From an uncultured Aquiluna sp. (lineage in GTDB: Bacteria; Actinomycetota; Actinomycetes; Actinomycetales; Microbacteriaceae): 64,000 nt of DNA. The stretch lies in contig CAJJAJ010000029.1 in NCBI GenBank assembly GCA_905182225.1, positions 1-64,000 of the forward strand. Reading direction: 5' to 3'. The notes below the pieces were generated by a model, which was not told where the DNA came from, made no database searches, and saw nothing but the letters and a program-made list of their open reading frames with translations. Of this stretch, positions 1-8,244 are shown piece after piece; the stretch's first letter is position 1; the number at the start of each line of letters is the position of its first letter. The translations under genes and the position numbers were made by a program.

Positions 1-53
1 TCTTCTGTGGCTTTGGCGTCGCTTGCGACGTCACTGAAATTTAGATCTGACAT
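1..53 (-). CDS. nusG: Transcription termination/antitermination protein NusG, N-terminal fragment (runs off window)
   Basis: Minus-strand ATG at 51-53 gives MSDLNFSDVASDAKATE...; lies directly downstream of secE as expected for secE-nusG. Confidence 0.75.
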   Translation of the reverse strand, partial: MSDLNFSDVASDAKATE

Positions 54-63
54 TTTGTACCTC

Positions 64-327
64 TTATCCTGCGAACATGAAGGTCACGACGTTTAGGAAA
101 ACCCAGTCAAGAGCGGAGATGATGACCATTACCACCGCTACGAAGCCAAGAACGACTCCGGTGTAATTGATCAACTCTTTGCGAGTAGGCGTTGTTACTT
201 TGCCTAGCTCAGAAAGTACCTGGCGAATAAACAGGGCCGCCTTTTGGATAGGGTTCTTTGCCTTGGCAGCGTCGGCTTGCGCCTTCTCTACTAAGTCCTC
301 TGAAGCCTTCTCGTTCTCTTCTGCCAA
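64..327 (-). CDS. secE: Preprotein translocase subunit SecE
   Basis: SecE-like C-terminal TM segment (QVLSELGKVTTPTRKELINYTGVVLGFVAVVMVIISALDWVF). The track ORF start (372) lies inside tRNA-Trp; TTG at 325-327 preceded by AGAAGG is more plausible. Confidence 0.88.
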   Translation of the reverse strand: MAEENEKASEDLVEKAQADAAKAKNPIQKAALFIRQVLSELGKVTTPTRKELINYTGVVLGFVAVVMVIISALDWVFLNVVTFMFAG

Positions 328-345
328 CTTAACCTTCTTTCTTCG

Positions 346-418
346 CAGGGCGGACAGGACTCGAACCTGCAACCTGCGGTTTTGGAGACCGCTGCTCTAC
401 CAATTGAGCCACCGCCCT
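346..418 (-). tRNA. tRNA-Trp (CCA)
   Basis: Cloverleaf with acceptor AGGGCGG/CCGCCCT, anticodon loop CTCCAAA, T-loop GGTTCGAGTCC; no encoded CCA tail. Confidence 0.95.
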
Positions 419-629
419 GTGTGTGACATCGCCACCAACCGTTACTTAGCACAAGGCTTGGTTTCAAGTGCCATCTGGAAAAGACACACTTATAGATTGA
501 TTCTATTTAAGTGAATTTCGCCAGAATAGTTATCGGCAGATGTCAACTCGAGTAAGTCTAGGGGGTTATTTCACGCATTGCAACGGGGAATCAACCACCG
601 TCGACACATTCCGCAACTATTCTTGAAGG

Positions 630-1829
630 ATGTCTGACTCTAGAATTTCAAAGCGAATTAGCGCCATTGCAGAATCTGCGACCCTGAAGGTCGACAGCAA
701 GGCCAAGGCCCTGATTGCCAACGGACGCCCGGTCATCTCATACGCCGCCGGCGAGCCGGATTTCCCGACTCCAGCACACATTGTCGAGGCCGCCGCGATT
801 GCGGTTCGAGACCCTAAAAATCATCGCTACACCCCGGCAGCAGGACTTCCGGAAATGAAAGAAGTAATTGTTCAAAAAACGCTTGAGGACAGTGGCACAA
901 AAATAACTCCGAGCCAGGTTATTGTCACTAACGGTGGCAAGCAGGCTGTCTACCAAGCATTTCAAGTCATCCTCGACGACGGCGACGAAGTATTGGTGCC
1001 TGCTCCCTACTGGACCACCTACCCAGAAGCAATCAAGCTTGCCGGAGGCAAGCAGGTCGATGTTTTCGCAGGATCCGACCAGGGTTACAAGGTAACCGTA
1101 GAGCAGCTGGAGGCCGCCTACACACCAAAGACCAAGGCGTTACTAATTTGCTCACCGTCAAACCCAACTGGCGCGGTGTTCTCCAAACAAGAGCTGACAG
1201 ACATTGGAAACTGGGTCGCGACCAAACCTAATCTTTGGGTAATAAGCGACGAGATTTATCAAAACGTGGTCTACGACGGTGTTCGCGCCTACTCAATAAC
1301 TGAGCTGGTGCCAGAGATCCAAGACCGAACCATCATGGTCAACGGTGTTGCCAAGAGCTACGCCATGACAGGCTGGAGACTCGGGTGGATGATCGCCCCG
1401 GACGATGCCGCTAAGGCCGCGGGCAACCTGCAGTCACATCTGACCTCGAATGTTTCAAACATCTCGCAGCGAGCAGCGATTGCCGCAATAATCGGTGATC
1501 AAGAGCCAATCCAAAAGATGCTGGCAGCCTTTGACCGCAGGCGAAAACTTGCCGTTGCCGAACTCAACAAAATACCGGGGATGACGACACCGAATCCTGA
1601 GGGCGCCTTCTATGTTTACCCAGATGTCAGTGGGTTACTTGGTAAGACTTGGGCTGGGAAACAAATCACAAGCTCTCTGGAGCTTGCAGACATGATTCTC
1701 GAGCAGGCCGAAGTCGCCCTAGTTCCAGGGGAGGCGTTTGGTCCGAGTGGTTATTTGCGAATGAGCTACGCGCTTAGTGACGATCAATTGCTCGAAGGTA
1801 TTCAGCGCATGCAAAAGCTTTTTAGTTAG
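630..1829 (+). CDS. PLP-dependent aspartate aminotransferase-like aminotransferase
   Basis: Class I aminotransferase motifs ([37 protein letters not shown]). Confidence 0.92.
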   Translation: MSDSRISKRISAIAESATLKVDSKAKALIANGRPVISYAAGEPDFPTPAHIVEAAAIAVRDPKNHRYTPAAGLPEMKEVIVQKTLEDSGTKITPSQVIVTNGGKQAVYQAFQVILDDGDEVLVPAPYWTTYPEAIKLAGGKQVDVFAGSDQGYKVTVEQLEAAYTPKTKALLICSPSNPTGAVFSKQELTDIGNWVATKPNLWVISDEIYQNVVYDGVRAYSITELVPEIQDRTIMVNGVAKSYAMTGWRLGWMIAPDDAAKAAGNLQSHLTSNVSNISQRAAIAAIIGDQEPIQKMLAAFDRRRKLAVAELNKIPGMTTPNPEGAFYVYPDVSGLLGKTWAGKQITSSLELADMILEQAEVALVPGEAFGPSGYLRMSYALSDDQLLEGIQRMQKLFS

Positions 1830-1831
1830 CT

Positions 1832-2881
1832 CTAAAAACCAACCAAATTGGGTTCTGGAATCAAGTTGATTCCCCACCTGGCAGCAACGCGCTCTTGAAT
1901 CAGCCTGGCTAATTCTAGAATTTCAGCACTACTTGCCCCACCGCGGTTGGTGATTGCCAGCGCATGCTTATTGGAGATTGCAGCCTTCGAGCCAGGAATC
2001 GAGTAACCCTTGGGGAAGCCGGCGTTCTCGATTAGCCAACCGGCGGAGATTTTCACCTGGTCTTCATTTGGCATTCTCCAGCGCTGCATCTCCTCGGGAA
2101 ACTCAAGGCTCTTTTCGACACTAATCACCGGGTTGGTAAAAAAGCTTCCGCATCCGACGCTGTCTGGGTCGCTTTCGCTTATGACCATCCCCTTGGAGGC
2201 GCGAAGCTCTAGAACTGTTTTTCGAACTTGCTCCAAGGGCAGTGCAGATCCGTATTCTGCGCCTAAGTGCTCGGTAATCTGACCGGACTTCATGGGGACA
2301 CTCATGCCAGCTAGTTTTTGCAATCTGAATTCGACCCAGCCCACTAAGCCCTCAAGCCCATGCTTCAAAGCGCTGTCTCGATAGGAAAATTCGAAATAGC
2401 TGGCTGGCCTTATTACGGACTCATCTGAGCCTTTTTCTAGAAATTCAACCTGGGTAATCACGTCGGATACTTCCTGGCCGTAACCGCCAACGTTTTGAAC
2501 AGGGGTGGCACCGACGCTGCCAGGTATTCCGCTCATGGCTTCAATCCCGGCATAGTCATTGGTTACCGACCAGGCCACGAACTCGTCCCAAGAGTGACCT
2601 GCCTGAACCTGAACCGTCACAAACTGTGCATCCTCGGAGACAATTTCCACACCTCGGTTAGTCACGTGAAGGATCGTTAGACCTTCTAGATCTTCCGCAA
2701 ATACTGTGTTCGAGCCGCCTGCAAGAACATGAAATTGCTCATCGCTACTCCAGAGCTCAATAGCTGCGTCGTATAACTGCTGGGTATTGCCGCAGCTAAT
2801 AATCCGACTTGGCACTCCACCAACCTGCATCGTGGTGAGCGTGGAAAGGCTGACCGGAGCGTTACTCAAAGCTGAACCCAA
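1832..2881 (-). CDS. murB: UDP-N-acetylmuramate dehydrogenase
   Basis: MurB motifs (LAGGSNTVFAED, GIPGSVGATPVQNVGGYGQEV, SVGCGSFFTNPV). Confidence 0.93.
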   Translation of the reverse strand: MGSALSNAPVSLSTLTTMQVGGVPSRIISCGNTQQLYDAAIELWSSDEQFHVLAGGSNTVFAEDLEGLTILHVTNRGVEIVSEDAQFVTVQVQAGHSWDEFVAWSVTNDYAGIEAMSGIPGSVGATPVQNVGGYGQEVSDVITQVEFLEKGSDESVIRPASYFEFSYRDSALKHGLEGLVGWVEFRLQKLAGMSVPMKSGQITEHLGAEYGSALPLEQVRKTVLELRASKGMVISESDPDSVGCGSFFTNPVISVEKSLEFPEEMQRWRMPNEDQVKISAGWLIENAGFPKGYSIPGSKAAISNKHALAITNRGGASSAEILELARLIQERVAARWGINLIPEPNLVGF

Positions 2882-3282
2882 ACTTGTGATTTCCCAAGAA
2901 CATTGTTGCCATCGAAGCTTGTTTGCAAATCGATTCTTACCTTTTTAGTCTCTGGATCCAGTTCGGCAACCTTGGCAACGACTGTAATTACGGCGCGCCC
3001 CTTTGCTGGAACCACGACCGGCTTGGTGAACCTCACGCCGTATTCAAGAATCTTTCCAGCATCTCCAAGCCAACTAACCACCGGGTCAATTGACAGTCCC
3101 ATGGTGAGCATTCCATGAGCCAGCACCCCGGGTAATCCGACGCTTGCTGCGATATCGTCGCGGTAGTGAATTGGGTTGAAATCGCCTGAGGCCCCCGCAT
3201 ATCGAACCAGGGAGTCTCGGTCCAGGTTGAAGTTTTTTTCAGCTATCACATCGCCAATAGTTAATTCACTGATTTCAGGCAT
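2866..3282 (-). CDS. MaoC-family dehydratase (HadB-like)
   Basis: Hydratase motif GDFNPIHYRDDIAASVGLPGVLAHGML; start reassigned to MPEISELTIGD. Confidence 0.88.
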   Translation of the reverse strand: MPEISELTIGDVIAEKNFNLDRDSLVRYAGASGDFNPIHYRDDIAASVGLPGVLAHGMLTMGLSIDPVVSWLGDAGKILEYGVRFTKPVVVPAKGRAVITVVAKVAELDPETKKVRIDLQTSFDGNNVLGKSQVWVQL

Positions 3283-3718
3283 CTTCACCCCTAACCACAA
3301 GCGTTGAAATCGCGGTGCAGACAAGAGAATTACCCTCATCAAAAATTTCAGTGTCGAAAACCACCATGTGGTTGCCACCAAGGGACTTGACGCTTGCAAC
3401 GGATAGTTCGCTAGTCAAAAGATCACCGGCAACGATTGGCCGCTGGAAAACAAACTTCTGTTCGCCGTGGACAACCCGAGAAAAATCAAGCCTGGCTTCC
3501 GGATCGGCAATTACAAGCTTCAAGCCAAACTCTTGCAGGACTATCGGAAAAGTTGGAGGAGCGACTAGGTCGCTGTGACCGGAGGCTTTGGCTGCGGCCA
3601 GATCGATTGACTCTTCGGAAGCGAAAGTTGCTCTTGCAAACTCGCGAATTTTTTCTCGGCCCACTAGGTAGGCGGCAGACCTGGGATATCGCTTGCCTTG
3701 AATGTTTGGGTTAACCAT
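3275..3718 (-). CDS. MaoC-family N-terminal dehydratase domain protein (HadA-like, UPF0336)
   Basis: VGREKIREFARA...PPTFPIVL...GEQKFVFQRPIVAGDLL; paired with the adjacent MaoC gene. Confidence 0.85.
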   Translation of the reverse strand: MVNPNIQGKRYPRSAAYLVGREKIREFARATFASEESIDLAAAKASGHSDLVAPPTFPIVLQEFGLKLVIADPEARLDFSRVVHGEQKFVFQRPIVAGDLLTSELSVASVKSLGGNHMVVFDTEIFDEGNSLVCTAISTLVVRGEDA

Positions 3719-3740
3719 GGACACAAGGGTAATGCCTTGG

Positions 3741-3814
3741 TAGCGGGAGCGGGACTCGAACCCGCGACCTCACGATTATGAGTCGTGCGCTCTAACCACC
3801 TGAGCTACCCCGCC
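3741..3814 (-). tRNA. tRNA-Met (CAT)
   Basis: Cloverleaf on minus strand, anticodon loop CTCATAA, T-arm GCGGGTTCGAGTCCCGC; CCA encoded immediately 3'. Confidence 0.95.
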
Positions 3815-3833
3815 GCGTTTGATCCGAAGACCG

Positions 3834-3905
<72 letters not shown>

Positions 3906-3937
3906 GCTGCCATAACTGCAACCGAAGAAGATTAGCA

Positions 3938-5782
3938 CTAGCGAACAGCGCTAGGCAAACGCCAAATCTGTAAATCCAATTCTGCGGCGTCGTAGCGTAT
4001 TTTTCCGCCCACTACGCGAAGCAAGCCGTTGCCAAAAAGATTGGTGGCCCCTTCAGCGCCACTGATGGCATCTCTCGAGAATTGGAGCTTGCGATCCCTG
4101 CCCCTGGAGGCAATTACCAGCACCGACTCGGTCTTTGATTCTCTAACGAAAGCGATTGCTTCATCCGATGAGTAAAGCCAACGCATTGAGCCTTCGGCCA
4201 AAGCTCGATGGTGCTTTCGTATTTGAGACAGCTTCGCGTAGGTTTCAATCATGTGGGGGTCGGTCTCCCGCTCGCCATTCCAAGGCATTGGAGTTCTTGA
4301 ACCCTCACCAGTTTCGGCGTCTAGTCCCAGTTCATCTCCTGCGTAAACATGCGGAATTCCAGGAAAAGTGAACTGCAGCCCTGCGGCAACCCGCTGCGAG
4401 CCAGAAATGGCGAAGGTCTTAAACCGTCCGGTCTCATAGGTATCAAGAGCGTTTAGAGCATGCATTCTCAAGTGCCAAGGGGTAGTTCCGGACTGGCAGT
4501 TATGGGCTTGACGAAACTGGTCTCCTGAAATCGCCTTGCGACCAAGCCCAATCTTGGCTTCTTCTTTATTCTGCTTGGTGTTCCAAAGCCAGCTCCAGGT
4601 CGGCCGGGTGAAGTTGGCATAGCTCAAGATCGCTGAAAAATTATCGCCCTGAGTCTGGGCTCCCGAGTCCGTTCCGAAATTACCTATCAACAAGTTGTCT
4701 GGATTTGAGCTGTTCATGGTTTCTCGAACAAGGTTTAGAACCTGATGGTTATGGTCATCGATTCGGTTTTTACCAATTGCTCCTGCCGCCGCCAGCATCC
4801 AGCCGTCAAGCTGAAACGGTGCCGAAAGGCTTTTGGCAATAATCGATGCCTTGCCCTCGACGAGGCGTTTTCTAATTTCCCCAGAGCCCCAGTTGAACTT
4901 GGGTTGAGCTTCGTTTGCTCGCGCGGATTCATAGCTGAAGTTGCCCTCGGAGAAATAATAAAATTCACTCTCTAGAGCAGCAGGCTTCTTGAACGCTGAC
5001 GCAAACCACTCGTGAGCCTCGCCCGAGTGGTTCAAATTCAAATCGCCAATTACCTTGATGCCTGCCTCGTGAGCCTTGGAAACCAGGCTGGCAAGAGCTC
5101 CATTTCCACCCAGCACTGGGTCAACTTGGTCGAAACTCGTCGCATCTAGCCGATGGCTGGAGCCAGCCGGGAAAAACGGTGTGAGCTGCAAAATCGTGAC
5201 GCCAACTTTTTTCAGGTGGCTCAAGCGATCTTCAATCCCCTTTAGGTCACCGCCAAAAAACTGCTCGTTTACTCCGCTGCCCCTGGTCTTCACTGCACTA
5301 TTCCAGGTCTTGGGCTCCGCCCATGCCGGCATCTCGCGGTCATCTGCTTTGGTCGAACGAGAAAATCGGTCTGGTATGACCTGATACAGAACGCCCCCGG
5401 TAGCCCACTTGGGGACACTGTTGTGAACATTGATTCTAAAATCATCGCGGTCTGGCTGATCTAGCTCATGTAGCCCCGTGGCATTTAGCCAAAAGCTCTC
5501 GCCGCTAGTGCCTTCTAGAAAAAACCTGTAGTTGACTTCCGGGTTCGGAATGGCAAGTATGCCCTCGTACCAATCCCAACCGTGACGATGAATAAGAGGC
5601 TTGAGCCCCGGAGTGAAGACCGATTGGCCTGATTCGCTTTGACGAATAAGTACCTGCTTCAATTTGCCAATTGAATTGTGTATCCGGATGCGAATCTTGA
5701 TTTTGTCGCCGAGCTTAGGGCGCTGATTCGCAACGTAAAGTGCCGAGCCATCGTGGTGCGGTTGCAAATCCAGTTCAGGCAT
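3938..5782 (-). CDS. Glycoside hydrolase family 13 (alpha-amylase superfamily) homolog; apparent pseudoenzyme
   Basis: GH13 fold motifs (GGVLYQVIPDRFSR, GDLNLNHSGEAHEW, FPGIPHVYAGDELGL, RTPMPW), but catalytic regions II-IV read DGWMLAAAG, LIGNFG, LDTYETGRF. Confidence 0.88.
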   Translation of the reverse strand: MPELDLQPHHDGSALYVANQRPKLGDKIKIRIRIHNSIGKLKQVLIRQSESGQSVFTPGLKPLIHRHGWDWYEGILAIPNPEVNYRFFLEGTSGESFWLNATGLHELDQPDRDDFRINVHNSVPKWATGGVLYQVIPDRFSRSTKADDREMPAWAEPKTWNSAVKTRGSGVNEQFFGGDLKGIEDRLSHLKKVGVTILQLTPFFPAGSSHRLDATSFDQVDPVLGGNGALASLVSKAHEAGIKVIGDLNLNHSGEAHEWFASAFKKPAALESEFYYFSEGNFSYESARANEAQPKFNWGSGEIRKRLVEGKASIIAKSLSAPFQLDGWMLAAAGAIGKNRIDDHNHQVLNLVRETMNSSNPDNLLIGNFGTDSGAQTQGDNFSAILSYANFTRPTWSWLWNTKQNKEEAKIGLGRKAISGDQFRQAHNCQSGTTPWHLRMHALNALDTYETGRFKTFAISGSQRVAAGLQFTFPGIPHVYAGDELGLDAETGEGSRTPMPWNGERETDPHMIETYAKLSQIRKHHRALAEGSMRWLYSSDEAIAFVRESKTESVLVIASRGRDRKLQFSRDAISGAEGATNLFGNGLLRVVGGKIRYDAAELDLQIWRLPSAVR

Positions 5783-5838
5783 GCTTACAAACTACCCTGC
5801 AAAATGCCCCACAGACGTGAGGATATGCACAATGAAAT

Positions 5839-5853
5839 CCCCATAATGTGGGG
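5839..5853 (-). terminator. Possible weak stem-loop downstream of the sugar-binding protein gene
   Basis: Minus-strand CCCCACATTATGGGG followed by ATTTCATT. Confidence 0.35.
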
Positions 5854-5877
5854 ACACTCCCACAAAACAATCAAGCT

Positions 5878-7092
5878 TTAGTCACCGGTGACTGACGCTA
5901 TTTCCTCGGACATCATTCTCCAGAGCTGGTTCGGATCATCGTCTTTGCGCAAAATTGCCATTTGAGCCTCTCCCAGCGGAAACCAAACGGAGTCTATTTT
6001 TGGCGACACCGGCCTCGGCACCGCATTCGAACCGCTCAAGCCGAATTGGTAGGGAATCTTGAAATCTTTGGCGCTTTCTAGGGCTTTCAGATTAGAAGGA
6101 GTGCGCCCGGTTGCCTGAAACAAGGCGATTTGACCGGGGTCGCTTCCTAAGTATTCGACAATGAATTTGGTCGCAGCACCCGGGTCAACGGCTCGAGCAC
6201 TCAGCATTGCTCCCCGAACCTCTAGAAATGGCCTTGATACTTGTCCACCGGCAGAAGGAACTTCATAGGCGTTCCAGCCCCCCTCGCCGAAGGCCTCTGA
6301 GAACCACAATCCACTCCAGGGACCGGTGATCCAACAGCCCTTTTCGCCATCGATCAGCTGCTGCTTAATAAGGGCGGTATTGCTCTCAAGATCAAAAAGA
6401 GCAACATTTTTGGACAGCCAATTTGCAAAGGCGAGGCCTTCTTCGTTGCCCAAAGCTAGATTCAAAATTTCAGGGTTGGTTTCATCAACGTCGAAAACAG
6501 TCGAACCAAAAGATGTTTGAATCGGGTAGAGGTGATACGGGTCCCCGGTTCCATCGTTTAGCGAAATTGCAAGCCCGACATCAATTACCTCTTGGAATGT
6601 TTCGGGTGCTTTGGGCATTGCGGCCTCGGTGCACACGAGCGCAATGCTTTCTTGGGCGTAGGGCAACCCATATTGCTGCCCGCCATGGCTGAAGGCTTGC
6701 ACCGCTCCGGAGTTGAACCTTGTCTCAGAACCGTCCAGGCTAAATGGGGAAATCAGACCTTCGGATAAAAACCCTCGCTGCAGGCCGTGAGGTCCGAGAA
6801 CGATGTCAGGGGCATTGTCACCAGCACCCAAAAACTCGTTGGCTATGTCTGTTTTTATTACAAGGTCGACCCGGGTGCCGGTATCCGACTCAAACTGCAG
6901 TGCTACTGATTCGAGACCAAGCGCCTCTGACTCGTCTAACCAAACGGTAAGAACCTCGCTTTGGGTTGTGACCTCTGAGTTCGCTTCAGCAACAACTGCA
7001 GCTGGCTCGTTAGATGAGCACCCTGCAAGAGCAAGTGCAGAAATAATGGTCGCTCCGATAAAGCCCAGTGCGCCGGTCCTAGTCGCTTTCAA
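5878..7092 (-). CDS. Extracellular sugar-binding lipoprotein (family 1, maltose/maltodextrin-type ABC substrate-binding protein)
   Basis: Lipobox LALAGCSS; MBP-like features (APDIVLGPHGLQRGFLSEGLISPF, QYGLPYAQESIALVC, GCWITGPWSG). Start taken at TTG (LKATRTG); the track ORF extends to 7137. Confidence 0.85.
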   Translation of the reverse strand: MKATRTGALGFIGATIISALALAGCSSNEPAAVVAEANSEVTTQSEVLTVWLDESEALGLESVALQFESDTGTRVDLVIKTDIANEFLGAGDNAPDIVLGPHGLQRGFLSEGLISPFSLDGSETRFNSGAVQAFSHGGQQYGLPYAQESIALVCTEAAMPKAPETFQEVIDVGLAISLNDGTGDPYHLYPIQTSFGSTVFDVDETNPEILNLALGNEEGLAFANWLSKNVALFDLESNTALIKQQLIDGEKGCWITGPWSGLWFSEAFGEGGWNAYEVPSAGGQVSRPFLEVRGAMLSARAVDPGAATKFIVEYLGSDPGQIALFQATGRTPSNLKALESAKDFKIPYQFGLSGSNAVPRPVSPKIDSVWFPLGEAQMAILRKDDDPNQLWRMMSEEIASVTGD

Positions 7093-7268
7093 TGGGACCC
7101 CTTTCGACACCGGAACGCGTGAAATGAACAATAACATCCACTAAAACTGGACGTGGTTTTTCAATCCACAGCCTCAATTAGATGAGCCTGGCGGTCTGCT
7201 AGATAGAGGCCAACTTGAACTTGGCATCGCAGGATTTATCGGACCTAAAGCTCGCTAGGAGAATGGCA

Positions 7269-7296
7269 AAGGCCCAGTCTTGAATGACTGGGCCTT
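7269..7296 (-). terminator. Rho-independent terminator-like hairpin downstream of tRNA-Tyr
   Basis: 11-bp perfect inverted repeat AAGGCCCAGTC / GACTGGGCCTT with 6-nt loop, abutting the tRNA 3' CCA. Confidence 0.65.
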
Positions 7297-7298
7297 GG

Positions 7299-7380
7299 TG
7301 GCAAGTGAGGGATTCGAACCCACGAAGTCGATGACAGCTGATTTACAGTCAGATCCCTTTGGCCGCTTGGGTAACTTGCC
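7299..7380 (-). tRNA. tRNA-Tyr (GTA)
   Basis: Class II tRNA with long variable arm; anticodon loop CTGTAAA; acceptor GGCAAGT/ACTTGCC; CCA encoded at 7296-7298. Confidence 0.93.
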
Positions 7381-7449
7381 AGTGCAACGCACTTGCGTGG
7401 AGGCAAATGCGTTGCGGGGAAAGTTTATAGGAAAATCCCCATCGGACAA

Positions 7450-7731
7450 ACCATGCGCTTTTGGCACTCGTTGCCGCAGCCGAACCGCGTGCCAAAAGAC
7501 CTTTCCCAAACTTGAAGAGCCAGCATTGGACTCGATGGCCACCCGCTCGGAGAGTTCTACGGGCTCTCAACGGTTCATCAATCCGTGCAGAAGCAGGGAG
7601 CAAAGGCGGCAGATGCACTGATTGACATTTTGGAGTCAAATAACCCACGAGACCAAGAGAATTTTGAAGAAATGACCATCTGGCCGATCGAGCTCGTTGT
7701 CCGAAGCTCCACAGCTAAGCGCGCTCCATAG
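7450..7731 (+). pseudogene. Degraded C-terminal remnant of a LacI-family transcriptional regulator
   Basis: After a TGA at 7513-7515 the frame reads RASIGLDGHPLGEFYGLSTVHQSVQKQGAKAADALIDILESNNPRDQENFEEMTIWPIELVVRSSTAKRAP*, a LacI/GalR C-terminal signature. Upstream pieces in other frames (ALLALVAAAEPRAK; NRVPKDLS) match the preceding family motifs, implying frameshifts. Confidence 0.7.
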
Positions 7732-7744
7732 TTAGAGTAGACAA

Positions 7745-8233
7745 ATGGCAGATTCCTCATTCGACGTAGTAAGCAAAGTTGACCACCAAGAAGCTGACAA
7801 CGCTCTAAATCAAGCGGCAAAGGAAGTCGAGCAGCGCTACGACTTTAAAAACACCGACGCCAGCGTTGCCTGGAGCGGAGAAATGATCTTGATTAAGGCT
7901 AACTCCGAAGAACGGGCCAAGGCAGTTCTCGATGTCCTCCACACCAAACTGATAAAGCGTGGCATTTCGATGAAGGCACTTGACTCTGGTGACCCTTTCC
8001 CGTCTGGCAAGGAGTACCGGATTGAATCCACGCTCAAGGCCGGGATTGATCAAGAAAATGCCAAGAAGATGACCAAGCTAATTCGCGACGAAGGACCTAA
8101 AAACGCCAAAGCTCAAATCCAAGGTGACGAGCTAAGGGTTAGCTCAAAATCTAGAGATGACCTTCAAGAAATAATTGCATTGCTACGAGGCGCGGACTTC
8201 CCACTTGATCTTCAGTTTGTGAATTACCGCTAA
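7745..8233 (+). CDS. YajQ-family nucleotide-binding protein
   Basis: [43 protein letters not shown]; full-length YajQ family. Confidence 0.93.
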   Translation: MADSSFDVVSKVDHQEADNALNQAAKEVEQRYDFKNTDASVAWSGEMILIKANSEERAKAVLDVLHTKLIKRGISMKALDSGDPFPSGKEYRIESTLKAGIDQENAKKMTKLIRDEGPKNAKAQIQGDELRVSSKSRDDLQEIIALLRGADFPLDLQFVNYR

Positions 8234-8244
8234 AAAAGTTCTAG

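Noticed and set aside
167-514. 115-aa + strand ORF
   Set aside because: Antisense to secE and runs through tRNA-Trp; not a plausible gene.
7280-7621. 113-aa + ORF and overlapping - ORFs around tRNA-Tyr
   Set aside because: They read through the tRNA and terminator; the real signal is the LacI-family remnant in another frame.
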